Source: Candidatus Dormiibacterota bacterium
GTDB lineage: Bacteria > Acidobacteriota > Polarisedimenticolia > Gp22-AA2
NCBI GenBank assembly: GCA_035635555.1
Contig: DASQAT010000010.1
Location: 19,275-83,274, forward strand
DNA length: 64,000 nucleotides
Direction of reading: 5' to 3'
Within the stretch, counting starts at the first letter, position 1. Every line of letters begins with the position of its first letter. A program made the translations under genes and the position numbers. The notes beneath the pieces were generated by a model that was not told the DNA's origin, searched no databases, and worked only from the letters and a program-made list of their open reading frames with translations. Shown in pieces: positions 26,769 to 38,182 of this stretch.

Positions 26769-28049
26769 TCAGTCGAGGGGGTCGAAAACCAGGCCTGTCA
26801 GGACCTTCGGGAAGAAATACGTCGACTTCTGCGGCAACCTGAGCCCGGCTCGGGTCACCTCGATGACCTGCTGGATGCGCGTCGAATTCATCAGGACGCC
26901 GATCTGGGCGCGGCCCATCGCCACACTCTCGAACACCGCACCCTGGTCTTTCACGTACTCCAGATGGGCCTGGCGCGCCTGGGCCTCGGGCGTGATCCCG
27001 AGGATCCCCTCCAGCAGCAGGTGGTGAAGGAGGACGACGTCGAGCCGGCGCAACGGTTCCGGGATCGGCGCGAGCTCCTTTCGCCCGAGCCCCTCCCCCT
27101 CGCTCCATTCCAGGAGCCAATACGAGTCGTCCGGGAGGACGAGCCCGAACACACCCGGGTGGGCCGACCTCGACGACACCTTCACCCGGAGCTCGTTGGC
27201 CGTCCGCACGCGCTCGAGCCGGAACAGAGGCGCCAGGCGCGCACGGAATCCCGCCTCATCGAATCCCGGCAGGGAATGCACCAGGCGGTGGATCGGGTAG
27301 ATCGCGAGACCGCTGTCCTCGAGGCTGCAGAGGAACGCCAGGACGTGCTCGGCGTCCCGGAGTCCGCGGGCGCGCCGCTCGTCGCGGTAGGCCAGGGCCG
27401 ATTCGTACCGATGGTGACCATCCGCGATGAGGGCCCACTGATCGCGCAGGCGGCGGGTGATGAACTCGACGCGCTCCCGGTCGCCGACCCGGACCACGCG
27501 ACTGAGCGTGCCGTCGTCGTCGCGGGCCTGCAGGAACGTCTCGCCGCCCATCGCCTTCGCGACCGTGCCCGACACGTCTCCCCCTGGATCCGAATGCAGG
27601 AGGAAGACCGCGCTCAGGTGCGTCCGGCTGGCGGCGAGCAGTCGTCCGCGGTCGACGCGCGGCCCTTCCAGAGTGCGCTCGTGGGGCAGGATCGATCCGG
27701 ATCCGAACGGTTCCAGGGTCAGACGGGCGAAGAACCCGCGGCGCGTGGCCACGCCGCCCGACGGAGGGCTGTAACTCTGCTCGCAGACATACAACGCGGC
27801 CTGCGTGTCGCGCACCAGGACTTCGTCGTGGATCCACTGATAGAGGAGCCGCGCCGCGCCGGCGTAGGGTTCGTCCCCGGCCGACGGCCGGGGCAGATCG
27901 ACGTGCACGACGTTTTCGTCGTGACGGGCCAGGAGGCGGGCGCGCTGCTCCTCGGTGAGTACGTCGTAGGGCGGCGCCACCAGCCGGTCCAGGATCGGGC
28001 GCAGACGCGGCGCGTAGGTGAGGGCGCGGAACGGGAGGACGGCGGGCAT
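26769..28049 (-). CDS. DUF1015 family protein
   Basis: The ATG at 28049 begins the conserved N-terminus (PFRALTYAPR, then VAPPYDVLTEEQR); the frame continues upstream only as a shadow. The 426-residue protein has the family's core motif ALIADGHHRYESALAYRDE near residue 220, and a C-terminal FFPKVLTGLVFDPLD. DUF1015 proteins are widespread, cytosolic and often near amino-acid (serine) metabolism genes; no activity has been shown to my knowledge for this branch. It lies 11 nt downstream of a secreted protein gene and converges with the desulfurase homologue with a 3-bp gap. Confidence 0.85.
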   Translation of the reverse strand: MPAVLPFRALTYAPRLRPILDRLVAPPYDVLTEEQRARLLARHDENVVHVDLPRPSAGDEPYAGAARLLYQWIHDEVLVRDTQAALYVCEQSYSPPSGGVATRRGFFARLTLEPFGSGSILPHERTLEGPRVDRGRLLAASRTHLSAVFLLHSDPGGDVSGTVAKAMGGETFLQARDDDGTLSRVVRVGDRERVEFITRRLRDQWALIADGHHRYESALAYRDERRARGLRDAEHVLAFLCSLEDSGLAIYPIHRLVHSLPGFDEAGFRARLAPLFRLERVRTANELRVKVSSRSAHPGVFGLVLPDDSYWLLEWSEGEGLGRKELAPIPEPLRRLDVVLLHHLLLEGILGITPEAQARQAHLEYVKDQGAVFESVAMGRAQIGVLMNSTRIQQVIEVTRAGLRLPQKSTYFFPKVLTGLVFDPLD

Positions 28050-28060
28050 CGAGGACCGGA

Positions 28061-28723
28061 TCAGAGGTGCTCGAGGCTCATGCGAACCTCGAATTTGTGA
28101 ATGAAGTCGGCTTCGATTGAGCCGGTCGATCGTCGGTCGGCGAGAACCCACACATTCTTGACCCGGTCGAACCCCGTAACGAGGATGCGCGCGCGCATCC
28201 TGAGCACGCTCCCCTCCTTGCCCTGCGCCACCACGCCCTCGAGCGATACCTTCCCTGCCTTCATCTTGAGCAGCTGCATGACGTGATAGCTCCCGCTCAG
28301 ACGCGGCGGGGCCTCGGCCACCTGGAGCTCGAAATCGGCCTGTTTGAAATCGACGAAGGAGCTCTTGACGGTTTGACTCTTCTCGTCGACCTCCTCCGGC
28401 GGGTAACCCTCGGCGGCCAGGGCCTCGAGAAGACCCTTGAAGAGCCTGGCCGGCCGGATCTTGTAGACGCGAACCAGGTAGGAGGACTCCGCCTCGGGCG
28501 GCACAGGCGCCGGGCTGTCCTCGCCGGTCGACTGCCCTTCCCCGGGGGCGTCCGCCGGGGGGGTCACCGCGGGGGAGGGGCTGCTCCCGTCCTGCGCGCG
28601 TGGGGCGGCGTCAGCCGACCAGGCGCCTGACAGGACACACAGAATCGCCCCCAGGACGAGGGCGGACATCTCCCGGGCGGTCGGCGCACGCCGGTGAAAT
28701 CTCGTCGGTACGCACGCGGGCAT
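28061..28723 (-). CDS. Exported hypothetical protein
   Basis: The 220-residue protein has a signal peptide (hydrophobic core at about 20-38), a Pro/Ser/Ala-rich linker to about 80 and one alpha/beta domain (about 82-218) with no recognised family. The start is ATG at 28723; an internal ATG at 28669 gives a shorter n-region. A TGC-TATACT extended -10 lies only 9 nt before the first ATG, so the mRNA would have almost no leader. The DUF1015 gene follows by 11 nt. Confidence 0.7.
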   Translation of the reverse strand: MPACVPTRFHRRAPTAREMSALVLGAILCVLSGAWSADAAPRAQDGSSPSPAVTPPADAPGEGQSTGEDSPAPVPPEAESSYLVRVYKIRPARLFKGLLEALAAEGYPPEEVDEKSQTVKSSFVDFKQADFELQVAEAPPRLSGSYHVMQLLKMKAGKVSLEGVVAQGKEGSVLRMRARILVTGFDRVKNVWVLADRRSTGSIEADFIHKFEVRMSLEHL

Positions 28724-28732
28724 GGAGCGGAA

Positions 28733-28741
28733 AGTATAGCA
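28733..28741 (-). promoter_or_regulatory. Extended -10 promoter of the 28061-28723 gene
   Basis: Minus-strand TGC-TATACT (28733-28741) with no clear -35. The predicted start near 28727 leaves a leader of 3-4 nt before the ATG at 28723. Confidence 0.5.
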
Positions 28742-28747
28742 GAGACG

Positions 28748-31297
<2,550 letters not shown>

Positions 31298-31361
31298 CGG
31301 CTGAATCCAGACTCTGCGGGCCAAATCCTCCCCCCCATCCGGCGGTCTTCGACAGGTCGGA

Positions 31362-31389
31362 AATATAGTGCCCCGCGGGCCGGGTGCAA
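31362..31389 (-). promoter_or_regulatory. Promoter of the hybrid kinase gene
   Basis: Minus-strand TTGCAC (31384-31389), 16-bp spacer, TATATT (31362-31367); start near 31355. Divergent from the promoter at 31419. Confidence 0.6.
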
Positions 31390-31418
31390 GGATCCGACCC
31401 CTCAAACCCTTACGCTCC

Positions 31419-31446
31419 TTGACTTTTGAGGATCGCCGCGTAGAAT
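31419..31446 (+). promoter_or_regulatory. Promoter of the DsbA-like gene, apparently leaderless
   Basis: TTGACT (31419-31424), 16-bp spacer, TAGAAT (31441-31446). The ATG at 31456 is 9 nt beyond the -10 and has no ribosome-binding site. Confidence 0.65.
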
Positions 31447-31455
31447 CAATCCGCC

Positions 31456-32409
31456 ATGAGGCCCCTGCGACAGGCATTCCTTCCGACCGCGATCGCGGCC
31501 ATCCTGATCCTCCCCGGGATCTCCCTGGGCGAGGGCCAGGGACCCGTGACCGATTTCTCCAGGGTCAAAGAAGTCGATTGGTCGGGCCTGTCGGAATCGC
31601 AGAAGAAGGTCGGCCTCAAGGTCATGAACGAGAACGGCTGCAACTGCGGCTGCAAGATGACGATCGCGGTGTGCCGGGAGCGCGACTCGTCCTGCCGCCG
31701 GAGTCTCATTTTCGCCCGGACGATCCTCGACGCCCTCCACGAGGGCAAGCCGGAGAACGAGGCCGTCCGCGTGCTGAAGGCCAAGTCCGACACGTTCGTC
31801 GAGGCCAAGCTTCCGGACGACGCGGGTGTCGTCTACCGGATCGACTCAGGGAAGAGCCCGATGCGCGGACCCAAGGAAGCGCCCGTGTCGATCATCGAGT
31901 TCTCCGACTTCCAATGTCCGTATTGCGCCGGGCTGGAGTCCACCCTGGATCAGGTCCTCAAGGCGTTTCCGAAGGAAGTCAATCTGATCTACAAGCAGTT
32001 CCCGCTCAACATCCACCAGTACGCGCGCCAGGCGGCGGTGGCGTCCATGGCCGCGCACCAGCAGGGGAAGTTCTGGCAGCTGCACGATAAGATGTTCCAG
32101 AACTCCACGGCCATCAGCGAAGAGAACATCAAGAAGTGGGCCAAGGAGGTCGGGCTGAACATGGGAGACTTCGAGAAGTCGATGCAGTCCGGCGCCCTGG
32201 AGACCATGGTCCAGAAGGATCTCGCCGACGGTGCCGGCGCGCGCGTCCTGGGCACGCCCACCCTTTTCATCAACGGCAAGCGGGTGCAGGATCGTTCGTT
32301 CGAGGGGTTCAAGAAGACGATCCTGGAGGAGCTCGCCGCCGCCCGGACGGCGCCGAAGCCGGTTCCCGCGAAAACGCCGGCCGCCGCCAGGTCGTCCGTC
32401 AAGAACTAG
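31456..32409 (+). CDS. Exported DsbA/thioredoxin-fold oxidoreductase with Cys-rich N-terminal domain
   Basis: The 317-residue protein has a signal peptide (1-25). A small domain with a CNCGC cluster and two further cysteines (about 60-85) follows, then a DsbA-like thioredoxin fold (about 125-295). The active site is SDFQCPYCAGLES and the cis-Pro loop is GTPTLFINGKRV. A Lys/Pro/Ala tail ends the protein. It should make, break or shuffle disulfides in the periplasm; the Cys-rich N-domain resembles the heme-lyase (CcmH-type) Cys motif only loosely and might be a partner thiol pair or a metal site. It is monocistronic. Confidence 0.88.
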   Translation: MRPLRQAFLPTAIAAILILPGISLGEGQGPVTDFSRVKEVDWSGLSESQKKVGLKVMNENGCNCGCKMTIAVCRERDSSCRRSLIFARTILDALHEGKPENEAVRVLKAKSDTFVEAKLPDDAGVVYRIDSGKSPMRGPKEAPVSIIEFSDFQCPYCAGLESTLDQVLKAFPKEVNLIYKQFPLNIHQYARQAAVASMAAHQQGKFWQLHDKMFQNSTAISEENIKKWAKEVGLNMGDFEKSMQSGALETMVQKDLADGAGARVLGTPTLFINGKRVQDRSFEGFKKTILEELAAARTAPKPVPAKTPAAARSSVKN

Positions 32410-32429
32410 CAGCCCGTCCGGTTCCTCTC

Positions 32430-34568
32430 CTAACCTCCGCCGCCGCTCTCCAGTCGAAGAAGGAGTTTCTGAAGCTCTGGCGCCTGGGGCTGCTCCGGAT
32501 CCATCCGCAACGCCGCCTTGAGGTGCGCGACGGCCCTCTCGCGGTTCCGAATCCGCTCCGCGTAGAGGAGCCCGAGGCTGCGGTGCGCATCGGACAGCCC
32601 GGGATCGAGGCGGAGCGCCGTCTCGTACTGGTCGGCGGCCTCCGTGTACTTCCCCTGGCGTGTGAGGAGGTAACCCAGGAAGTTGGCGGCGCGGGCCGAA
32701 GGGGGCGTCGAAGAGACCGCGATCCGGAACTCGCGCTCGGCCGTCCCGACATCCCCCTTCCAGAGGGCGACCTCCCCGAGTCCGCGGTGCGCCTCGGCCA
32801 GTGCCGGTTCAAGGCGGAATCCGGCCTCGAACTGCTCGGCGGCCTCGTCCCGGCGCGAGGCGGCGGTGAGGGCGTCTCCCAGGTTGATCCTGTAGATGGC
32901 GACCGCGGATTCGAGGCGCACAGCGGTCCGCAGATCCGCCACCGCCGCGCCCACGTTGCCCCGCAGGAGCTCGATCGAGCCCAGGTTGTTCCAGGCGCGC
33001 GACGAATTCGCATCCAGCTCCAGCGCTCTCCGGAACGCCTGCTCGGCGCGGGACTGATCCCCCATTTTCCGGTAGGCCGTTCCGAGATTGATCGCAAGGT
33101 CCGCGTCCTTCGGGTTTTTCTCCGCCGCCGTCTCGAGCAGACCGAGGGCTTCCGCGGCCTGACCCTGCTGAACGAGCGCCATCCCGAGATTGACGCGTGC
33201 GTCCTGGAAATCCGGGTAGATCGCCAGCGCCGCCCGGTAGCTCTGTGACGCGTCGCCGTAGCGCGCCTCTCTCAGGTACGCATTTCCCAGGTTGTACTGG
33301 ATCCGGGCGCTGCGCGGCGAGACGCGGGCGGCGCTGCTGTACAGGGAGAAGTCGTCCTTCCAATCGGGGATGCGCGTGTAGGACCGACCGAGCAGGAGAG
33401 CGGCCGCGACGGCCGCGACGACCCACGCGAATGCGCGCGCCCCGCCTCGATCGGGCCGACCGGCGGCCCAGCCCGCGAGAAGGCACAGACCCGCGCTCGG
33501 CAGGTACATGAGCCTTTCCGCGAGGAGCGTGCCGATGAACAGCGTGATGTTCGTCGTGAGGCACGCGCTCACCGCCATGAACAGCAGGGCGAAGCCGGCC
33601 ATGGGAGCGCGTCGCAGGAGCCACAGCCCCGCCGCGAGCACGGCGAGCGCCAGGACAAGGCCGCCGGCCGCGAGCGGATCGCGGAGCGAGCGGATGATCG
33701 GGATCTGGTCATAGGAATAGTCCGCCGACAGGTGCAACGGCCACACGAGAAGCGCCGCGTAGCGGACCAGGGTGCCGAGGCCGGTCAGCCGACCGTCGAA
33801 CGGGCCGGCGGCGGCAGCCGGGTTGTCGACGAATGGAATCGGTCCGCCAGGACCGAGGCCTCCCAGGACCGCCATGCGGGTCGTCAAGTAGATGGCCACG
33901 CAGGCGGCGTAGCCGACGTACAGGGCCGCCCGCCGCCGCGAGGCCGGCGCTGCGGGCGGAAGCCCCGCTTCCGACAGCAGGCAGAGAGCGGGGCCGACGA
34001 TCGCGGATTCTTTCGCGAACATGCCGAGCAGGCAGGCCAGCCACGCGGCGCCGGTCAGCGGTGAGACACCGCGCCGCGGGTCGAGAAGCGCCCGCCTGTG
34101 GAACAGGATCGCAGTCAGGACGCCGGCGGCGGCGAGAATCTCGGAGCGGCCGACGATCCCGGCCACCGCCTCGACATGGACCGGGTGTACGGCGAAAAGG
34201 ATTCCTGCGACGGCCGCGGCGGGCGTCCGTCCACCGGCGAGATCGAGCGCGAGGAGCGTCACCAGGAGCGTGGCGAGCGCGTGCAGGATGGCATTCACCA
34301 GATGGAACCACGCGGGCCGCATCCCGGAGATGGCGGCGTCCACGGCGAACGACGCGCTGGTCAGCGGGCGGTAGAGGTCGTGCGCGTGCCCCGGCGCGTT
34401 CCAGTAGGGGGTGACCAGGAGACGAGGCAGCTCCCGCAGATCGGTCATCAGCGGGTTCATGAGGATGACGCCGCGATCGTCGAAGACGAAATCGGATCGC
34501 AGCGCGGGAAGGTAGAGAGCGAGTGCGAGGAGAGGGCAGACGAGCAGGAGGAGTCGCCGGCCCGTCAA
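32430..34568 (-). CDS. Polytopic TMTC-like glycosyltransferase with C-terminal TPR repeats
   Basis: The 712-residue protein has about ten membrane helices (1-400), with an early luminal loop SDFVFDDRGVI like the DD-containing loop of GT-C mannosyltransferases, and HLVNAILHALATLL. The C-terminal third (about 400-705) holds nine or so TPRs. This matches the TMTC/PMT-type O-mannosyltransferase architecture, which transfers sugars from polyprenyl-phosphate donors outside the membrane. The TTG start at 34568 overlaps the upstream stop (TTGA) and depends on coupling, since no ribosome-binding site is seen. Confidence 0.8.
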   Translation of the reverse strand: MTGRRLLLLVCPLLALALYLPALRSDFVFDDRGVILMNPLMTDLRELPRLLVTPYWNAPGHAHDLYRPLTSASFAVDAAISGMRPAWFHLVNAILHALATLLVTLLALDLAGGRTPAAAVAGILFAVHPVHVEAVAGIVGRSEILAAAGVLTAILFHRRALLDPRRGVSPLTGAAWLACLLGMFAKESAIVGPALCLLSEAGLPPAAPASRRRAALYVGYAACVAIYLTTRMAVLGGLGPGGPIPFVDNPAAAAGPFDGRLTGLGTLVRYAALLVWPLHLSADYSYDQIPIIRSLRDPLAAGGLVLALAVLAAGLWLLRRAPMAGFALLFMAVSACLTTNITLFIGTLLAERLMYLPSAGLCLLAGWAAGRPDRGGARAFAWVVAAVAAALLLGRSYTRIPDWKDDFSLYSSAARVSPRSARIQYNLGNAYLREARYGDASQSYRAALAIYPDFQDARVNLGMALVQQGQAAEALGLLETAAEKNPKDADLAINLGTAYRKMGDQSRAEQAFRRALELDANSSRAWNNLGSIELLRGNVGAAVADLRTAVRLESAVAIYRINLGDALTAASRRDEAAEQFEAGFRLEPALAEAHRGLGEVALWKGDVGTAEREFRIAVSSTPPSARAANFLGYLLTRQGKYTEAADQYETALRLDPGLSDAHRSLGLLYAERIRNRERAVAHLKAALRMDPEQPQAPELQKLLLRLESGGGG

Positions 34569-35356
34569 GGGCCGGAGGCGCCGGGGGTCGCTGCCGTGTC
34601 AGGCTCGATCGTCGAGCTCTCGATCTCGACCTGCCGCTCGGAGCCCGCCCCCAGGTTGACCAGGCCATCGAGCCTGGTCCTGCGAGCCTTTTCGACCGGG
34701 ACATCCGTCAGGTAGCCGGAGCTCCGGTGCGCCCAGCTGTTCTGGCGGCCCAGAACATCGAACGCCAGGTAGATGTCGTACGTTCCTGGGTCGAGATCGA
34801 AGTCCATCCGCTCCGGGAGGGTCACGCAGCGGTACTCCTCCTGCCAGCGGGGAACCAGCGTATCCGGCGCCATGGGAGGCTCGGGCGGCTTCAGCGACCG
34901 CCGATCATCTTGCGGGACGACGACCGGCCCCCTTGGGCCGCTCTTCTTGACCTGGCCCGCCTTGTAAGCGGGAAGCCAGGTCGCGGTGCGGAACACGGGC
35001 GATTCGAAGAGCATCAACGGGGTGTCCGCCTGTCCTCGCTTCACGGCCGATACGCTGAACCTGTAGCCGAACGTGAAGACCTCGTTCCTCTTCTCCGGCA
35101 CTCCGGGCTTCTGAGGCGGGCGGATGGGCCGGTCGTCCGGGAACGTGCACCAGCGCCTGTTCCCGCCGATCATCAACGCCACGCGCCCCTTGTCGGCCGC
35201 GGGAGAGGCTGGCAGCGGCGGAGCGAGGATGGCGGGCGGCTGCGGCGCCGGCGCCTCCGAGGCGGGTGGCGTCTCGGGGGTCGCGGATTCCGCCTTGGTC
35301 GGGGACGCGAGCGAGACCATACCCGACCCGACGAGGACGATGGCGATCACCGTCAT
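34565..35356 (-). CDS. Exported hypothetical protein, coupled to the TMTC-like gene
   Basis: The ATG at 35356 begins a signal peptide; the frame upstream to 35470 has atypical codons and is probably untranslated leader. The 263-residue protein has a Pro/Ala-rich linker (25-60) and then a beta-rich domain (GTYDIYLAFDVLG near 200) of unknown family. It overlaps the glycosyltransferase gene by 4 nt, so stoichiometric co-production is likely. It could be a substrate or chaperone of that enzyme, which is inference. Confidence 0.65.
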   Translation of the reverse strand: MTVIAIVLVGSGMVSLASPTKAESATPETPPASEAPAPQPPAILAPPLPASPAADKGRVALMIGGNRRWCTFPDDRPIRPPQKPGVPEKRNEVFTFGYRFSVSAVKRGQADTPLMLFESPVFRTATWLPAYKAGQVKKSGPRGPVVVPQDDRRSLKPPEPPMAPDTLVPRWQEEYRCVTLPERMDFDLDPGTYDIYLAFDVLGRQNSWAHRSSGYLTDVPVEKARRTRLDGLVNLGAGSERQVEIESSTIEPDTAATPGASGP

Positions 35357-35469
35357 GGGACCGGGAGTCCTCGTCGAACGACGTGTGCCGCGGCGGGTGA
35401 ATCGAGATCGCCCCGTCCGCCTCTTGTGTGCTAGATTTCTCCGAACCATGTGCGTCGTCACGGGCGGCA

Positions 35470-35475
35470 ATTATA
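35470..35475 (-). promoter_or_regulatory. -10 element upstream of the 34565-35356 gene
   Basis: Perfect minus-strand TATAAT with no clear -35; start near 35463, leader about 105 nt. Confidence 0.4.
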
Positions 35476-35529
35476 CTTCGCGCGGGACCCCCGGGCCACG
35501 AACCGGCCCGGGTCGTGAGAGCTATTTAT

Positions 35530-35669
35530 TTCCCGGAACTGCCCGTGCTTCAGCTACCGAGGTTGACGTACGCAGAGCCGAGGTTCAAGGCCCCGGCGAA
35601 GGTGTGGGGAACTTCGTGGAAAGGTCTCCAGTACGTGGTCAACTTCTGGAAGGCGGGCAGTTCCGGGAA
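35530..35669. repeat. 140-bp imperfect palindrome with 16-bp perfect ends (MITE/REPIN-like)
   Basis: Left arm TTCCCGGAACTGCCCG (35530-35545) is the exact reverse complement of 35654-35669. Pairing continues inward: CTTCAG (35548-35553) with 35646-35652 (one bulge), then GTTGACGTAC (35562-35571) with 35631-35643 (three-base bulge). The whole would fold as one long hairpin. It encodes no credible protein; both strands contain short frames merely because it is palindromic. A transposase-dependent miniature element or paired REP sequence is likely. Confidence 0.6.
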
Positions 35670-35787
35670 TCTCACAATCACCCTCAAATGAGTCGCGAAT
35701 TTCCCTGGTTGCTCCAACCCGTGTAGCCCGACTCTACCCAAGATATAGGGCCCTGTCAACAGGAAAATACTACCTCTGGTAAGGAGC

Positions 35788-38160
35788 GTGGTCGAGAGCG
35801 TACTCTCCTCCCTGGAATTCGACGGCGTCCTGAACCTGCTCGCCGCCGAGACCGCCACCCCGGCGGGGGCCACCTCGGCTCTGACGCTGCGCCCCTCGTT
35901 CCATCCGCCCGAAGTCGAGGCCGTCAATCGTCTCGTGGCGGAAATGCTCCACTACCTCGAGGTCCGGGGGGCACTTCCATTCGGGATCGTCCCGGACGCG
36001 GAGCCTCTGCTGACGCGCCTGGGGGTCGAGGGGGCCGTCCTGGCCCCGCTCGAGGTGCTGGATCTGGTCTCGGCGATGAAGTCGGGGAGGACCCTGAAAG
36101 CCTCCCTGACCGAGACGCGCGGGCTGTTCCCGGGTCTTTGGGCGTCCGCGCGCGATTTCCCTGAGCTCGGCAATCTCATCCGGTTCCTCGACGGGAAGAT
36201 CGCGACCACGGGAGAGATGGAGGACTCCGCCAGCGACGAGCTGCACACCGTGCGCCAGGAGATTCGCCGACGCAATGAGCGGCTCCAGGAGGCCCTCGAC
36301 GCCATCGTCGCGCGGCCGGAGGTCGCGCGGGCGCTTCAAGATACGTTCATCTCCATCAGGAGCGACCGGCACGTGATTCCGATCCGCTCCGAGGCGCAGG
36401 GGTCATTGGTGGGAATCGTTCACGGTGTCTCCGGCAGCGGCGCCACCGTCTACGTCGAACCGATCGAGACGGTCGATCTGAACAACCAGATCGTCACGCT
36501 GCGCGATCGCGAGGCGGCGGAGATCCAGCGTCTCCTGCAGGAATACAGCGATCTGCTGCGGGGGCGACTCGCGGAGCTGCGCGTCCTCGTCGTCGGCATC
36601 GGACGGCTCGACCTTCTCTCGGCCCGCGCGCGTCTCGGGCGAAGGTTCGGGGCCCGCCCCGGCCAGATCTCCTCGAGCGGTGAGCTGCGGCTGCGCGCGG
36701 CCCGCCACCCGCTCCTGGAGCAGGCCCTGAAAACCGAGGGGCGCGCGATCGTGCCCCTCGACCTGGAGCTGTCGACGGGGACACGCGTCCTGATGATCAG
36801 CGGTCCGAACACCGGCGGCAAGACGGTCGCCCTGAAGACAGCCGGTCTCCTGTCGCTCATGTTCCAGTCCGGACTGCCGGTCCCCGCCACGGAGGCTGTG
36901 CTCCCCGTGTTCCGGGGCATCTTCATCGATATCGGCGACCACCAGTCGATCCCCGACGGCCTCAGCACGTTCTCGGCCAGAATGAGGAACATCTCCGAGA
37001 TCGCGGGGGCGTTGGAAGCGCCGGCCCTGGTCCTGATGGACGAAATCGGCACCGGCACCGATCCGGAGGATGGTGTGGCGCTGGCCATCGCAATCCTGGA
37101 TTTCCTGCGCGAGCGCGGCGCCCTGGTCATCGCCACCACTCACCTCGAGGCGCTGAAGGCCTATGCGGCCACGACCGAGGGGTGCGCCAATTCCGCCATG
37201 CAGTTCGAGGAAGAGACATTCAGTCCGGTCTTCAAGCTGATCGCGGGGATCCCCGGGAGGAGTGGTGGGCTGGAGATCGCCGAGCGTCTCGGTCTGCCCG
37301 TCGCGATCCTCGAAGCGGCCCGCGCGGGGCGCGGGCAGTCCGGCCAGAGAGTCGCGTCCTACCTGGCCCGCCTTCAGGCGATGACCGCCGACATGGACGC
37401 CCGGCTCCGCGACATCCACGCTGATCGACAGGGGCTCGCGGACCGGCGCGCCGCCCTCGAGGCGGAGTTTCAGGAGCGCGAGGCGCGACGACAGCGGGCG
37501 GTGGTGGCCGAGATCGAGCACGCCCTCAAGGCGATGCGCGAGGAGGGAGAGCGTTACCTCGAGACCGTCAAGGACAGGACGCTCCTGGTCGCCATGCGAC
37601 GCCAGGAGACGAAAGCGGCGGCGGCGCTGCGGGCCCGGGCGCGCTCACTGCTGAAGACAGCGGGGCCGGAGCCCGCGGCCCCGAATCAAGAATGGAAGGG
37701 CCTTGGACCGGGTACGCGGGTCGTGGTGGACAGTCTCGGCGTTCACGGTTCGGTGGAATCCGTCCGCGGCGACCGCGTGGTCGTTCTCGTACGCGGCAAG
37801 AGAATGACGATCGCCCTTCGCGAGCTGCGTGCCGAATCGAAGCCCGGCGCGCCCGGGGTCGTCGAGTCCACGCTGCCCGAGGGAGTGACGCTGTCGCGCA
37901 AGCCGGGTGCCGCCGCGGCGGACGAGATCCACCTCCTCGGCCGGACGGTCGAAGAAGCGCTGGAGCTCGTGGACAAGTATCTGGACGACGTCTACCTGGC
38001 GGGGACGAGTCCCGTCCGCATCGTGCACGGCGTGGGTTCCGGTCGCCTGAAAAAGGCGATCGCGAGTCTCCTGGAGCGTCATCCGCACGTCGACGGATTC
38101 ACGAGCGCGCCTTCAGACCAGGGGGGCGTCGGCGTCACGATCGTCACCCTGCGACTCTAG
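35788..38160 (+). CDS. mutS2: MutS2 family ATPase/endonuclease
   Basis: The 790-residue protein lacks the mismatch-reading domain of MutS1. It has the core/lever region (1-310), an ATPase domain with Walker A SGPNTGGKTVALKTAG near 335, LMDEIGTGTDPEDG (Walker B and signature) near 415, a coiled coil (about 520-620) and a C-terminal Smr nuclease domain (about 715-790, with HGVGSGRLKKAI). MutS2 binds branched DNA and suppresses recombination, or acts on collided ribosomes in some bacteria. The GTG at 35788 is the only in-frame start; AAGGAG lies unusually close (1 nt). Confidence 0.94.
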   Translation: MVESVLSSLEFDGVLNLLAAETATPAGATSALTLRPSFHPPEVEAVNRLVAEMLHYLEVRGALPFGIVPDAEPLLTRLGVEGAVLAPLEVLDLVSAMKSGRTLKASLTETRGLFPGLWASARDFPELGNLIRFLDGKIATTGEMEDSASDELHTVRQEIRRRNERLQEALDAIVARPEVARALQDTFISIRSDRHVIPIRSEAQGSLVGIVHGVSGSGATVYVEPIETVDLNNQIVTLRDREAAEIQRLLQEYSDLLRGRLAELRVLVVGIGRLDLLSARARLGRRFGARPGQISSSGELRLRAARHPLLEQALKTEGRAIVPLDLELSTGTRVLMISGPNTGGKTVALKTAGLLSLMFQSGLPVPATEAVLPVFRGIFIDIGDHQSIPDGLSTFSARMRNISEIAGALEAPALVLMDEIGTGTDPEDGVALAIAILDFLRERGALVIATTHLEALKAYAATTEGCANSAMQFEEETFSPVFKLIAGIPGRSGGLEIAERLGLPVAILEAARAGRGQSGQRVASYLARLQAMTADMDARLRDIHADRQGLADRRAALEAEFQEREARRQRAVVAEIEHALKAMREEGERYLETVKDRTLLVAMRRQETKAAAALRARARSLLKTAGPEPAAPNQEWKGLGPGTRVVVDSLGVHGSVESVRGDRVVVLVRGKRMTIALRELRAESKPGAPGVVESTLPEGVTLSRKPGAAAADEIHLLGRTVEEALELVDKYLDDVYLAGTSPVRIVHGVGSGRLKKAIASLLERHPHVDGFTSAPSDQGGVGVTIVTLRL

Positions 38161-38182
38161 AACACCGTCGAGGCGCGGCCCC

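Larger units (their letters stand above)
35357..35787. other. Intergenic region with -10 box, strong hairpin and palindromic element
   Basis: This region separates divergent genes. It holds a minus-strand TATAAT (35470-35475) for the gene at 35356, and an 8-bp perfect hairpin (CCCGGGCC 35490-35497 with GGCCCGGG 35505-35512). The palindromic element at 35530-35669 follows. I found no convincing promoter for mutS2. Base composition is less GC-rich than in neighbouring genes. A 59-codon frame at 35515-35691 lies inside the palindrome and is not called. Confidence 0.6.

Noticed and set aside
31298..31477. N-terminal extension of the hybrid kinase to 31477
   Set aside because: It crosses the predicted promoter and start site, has no domain content and no ribosome-binding site at its start.
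35515..35691. 59-codon plus-strand frame, and a minus-strand frame over the same bases
   Set aside because: Both frames run through the palindromic element and share residues only because of the inverted repeat; codon bias is unlike neighbouring genes.
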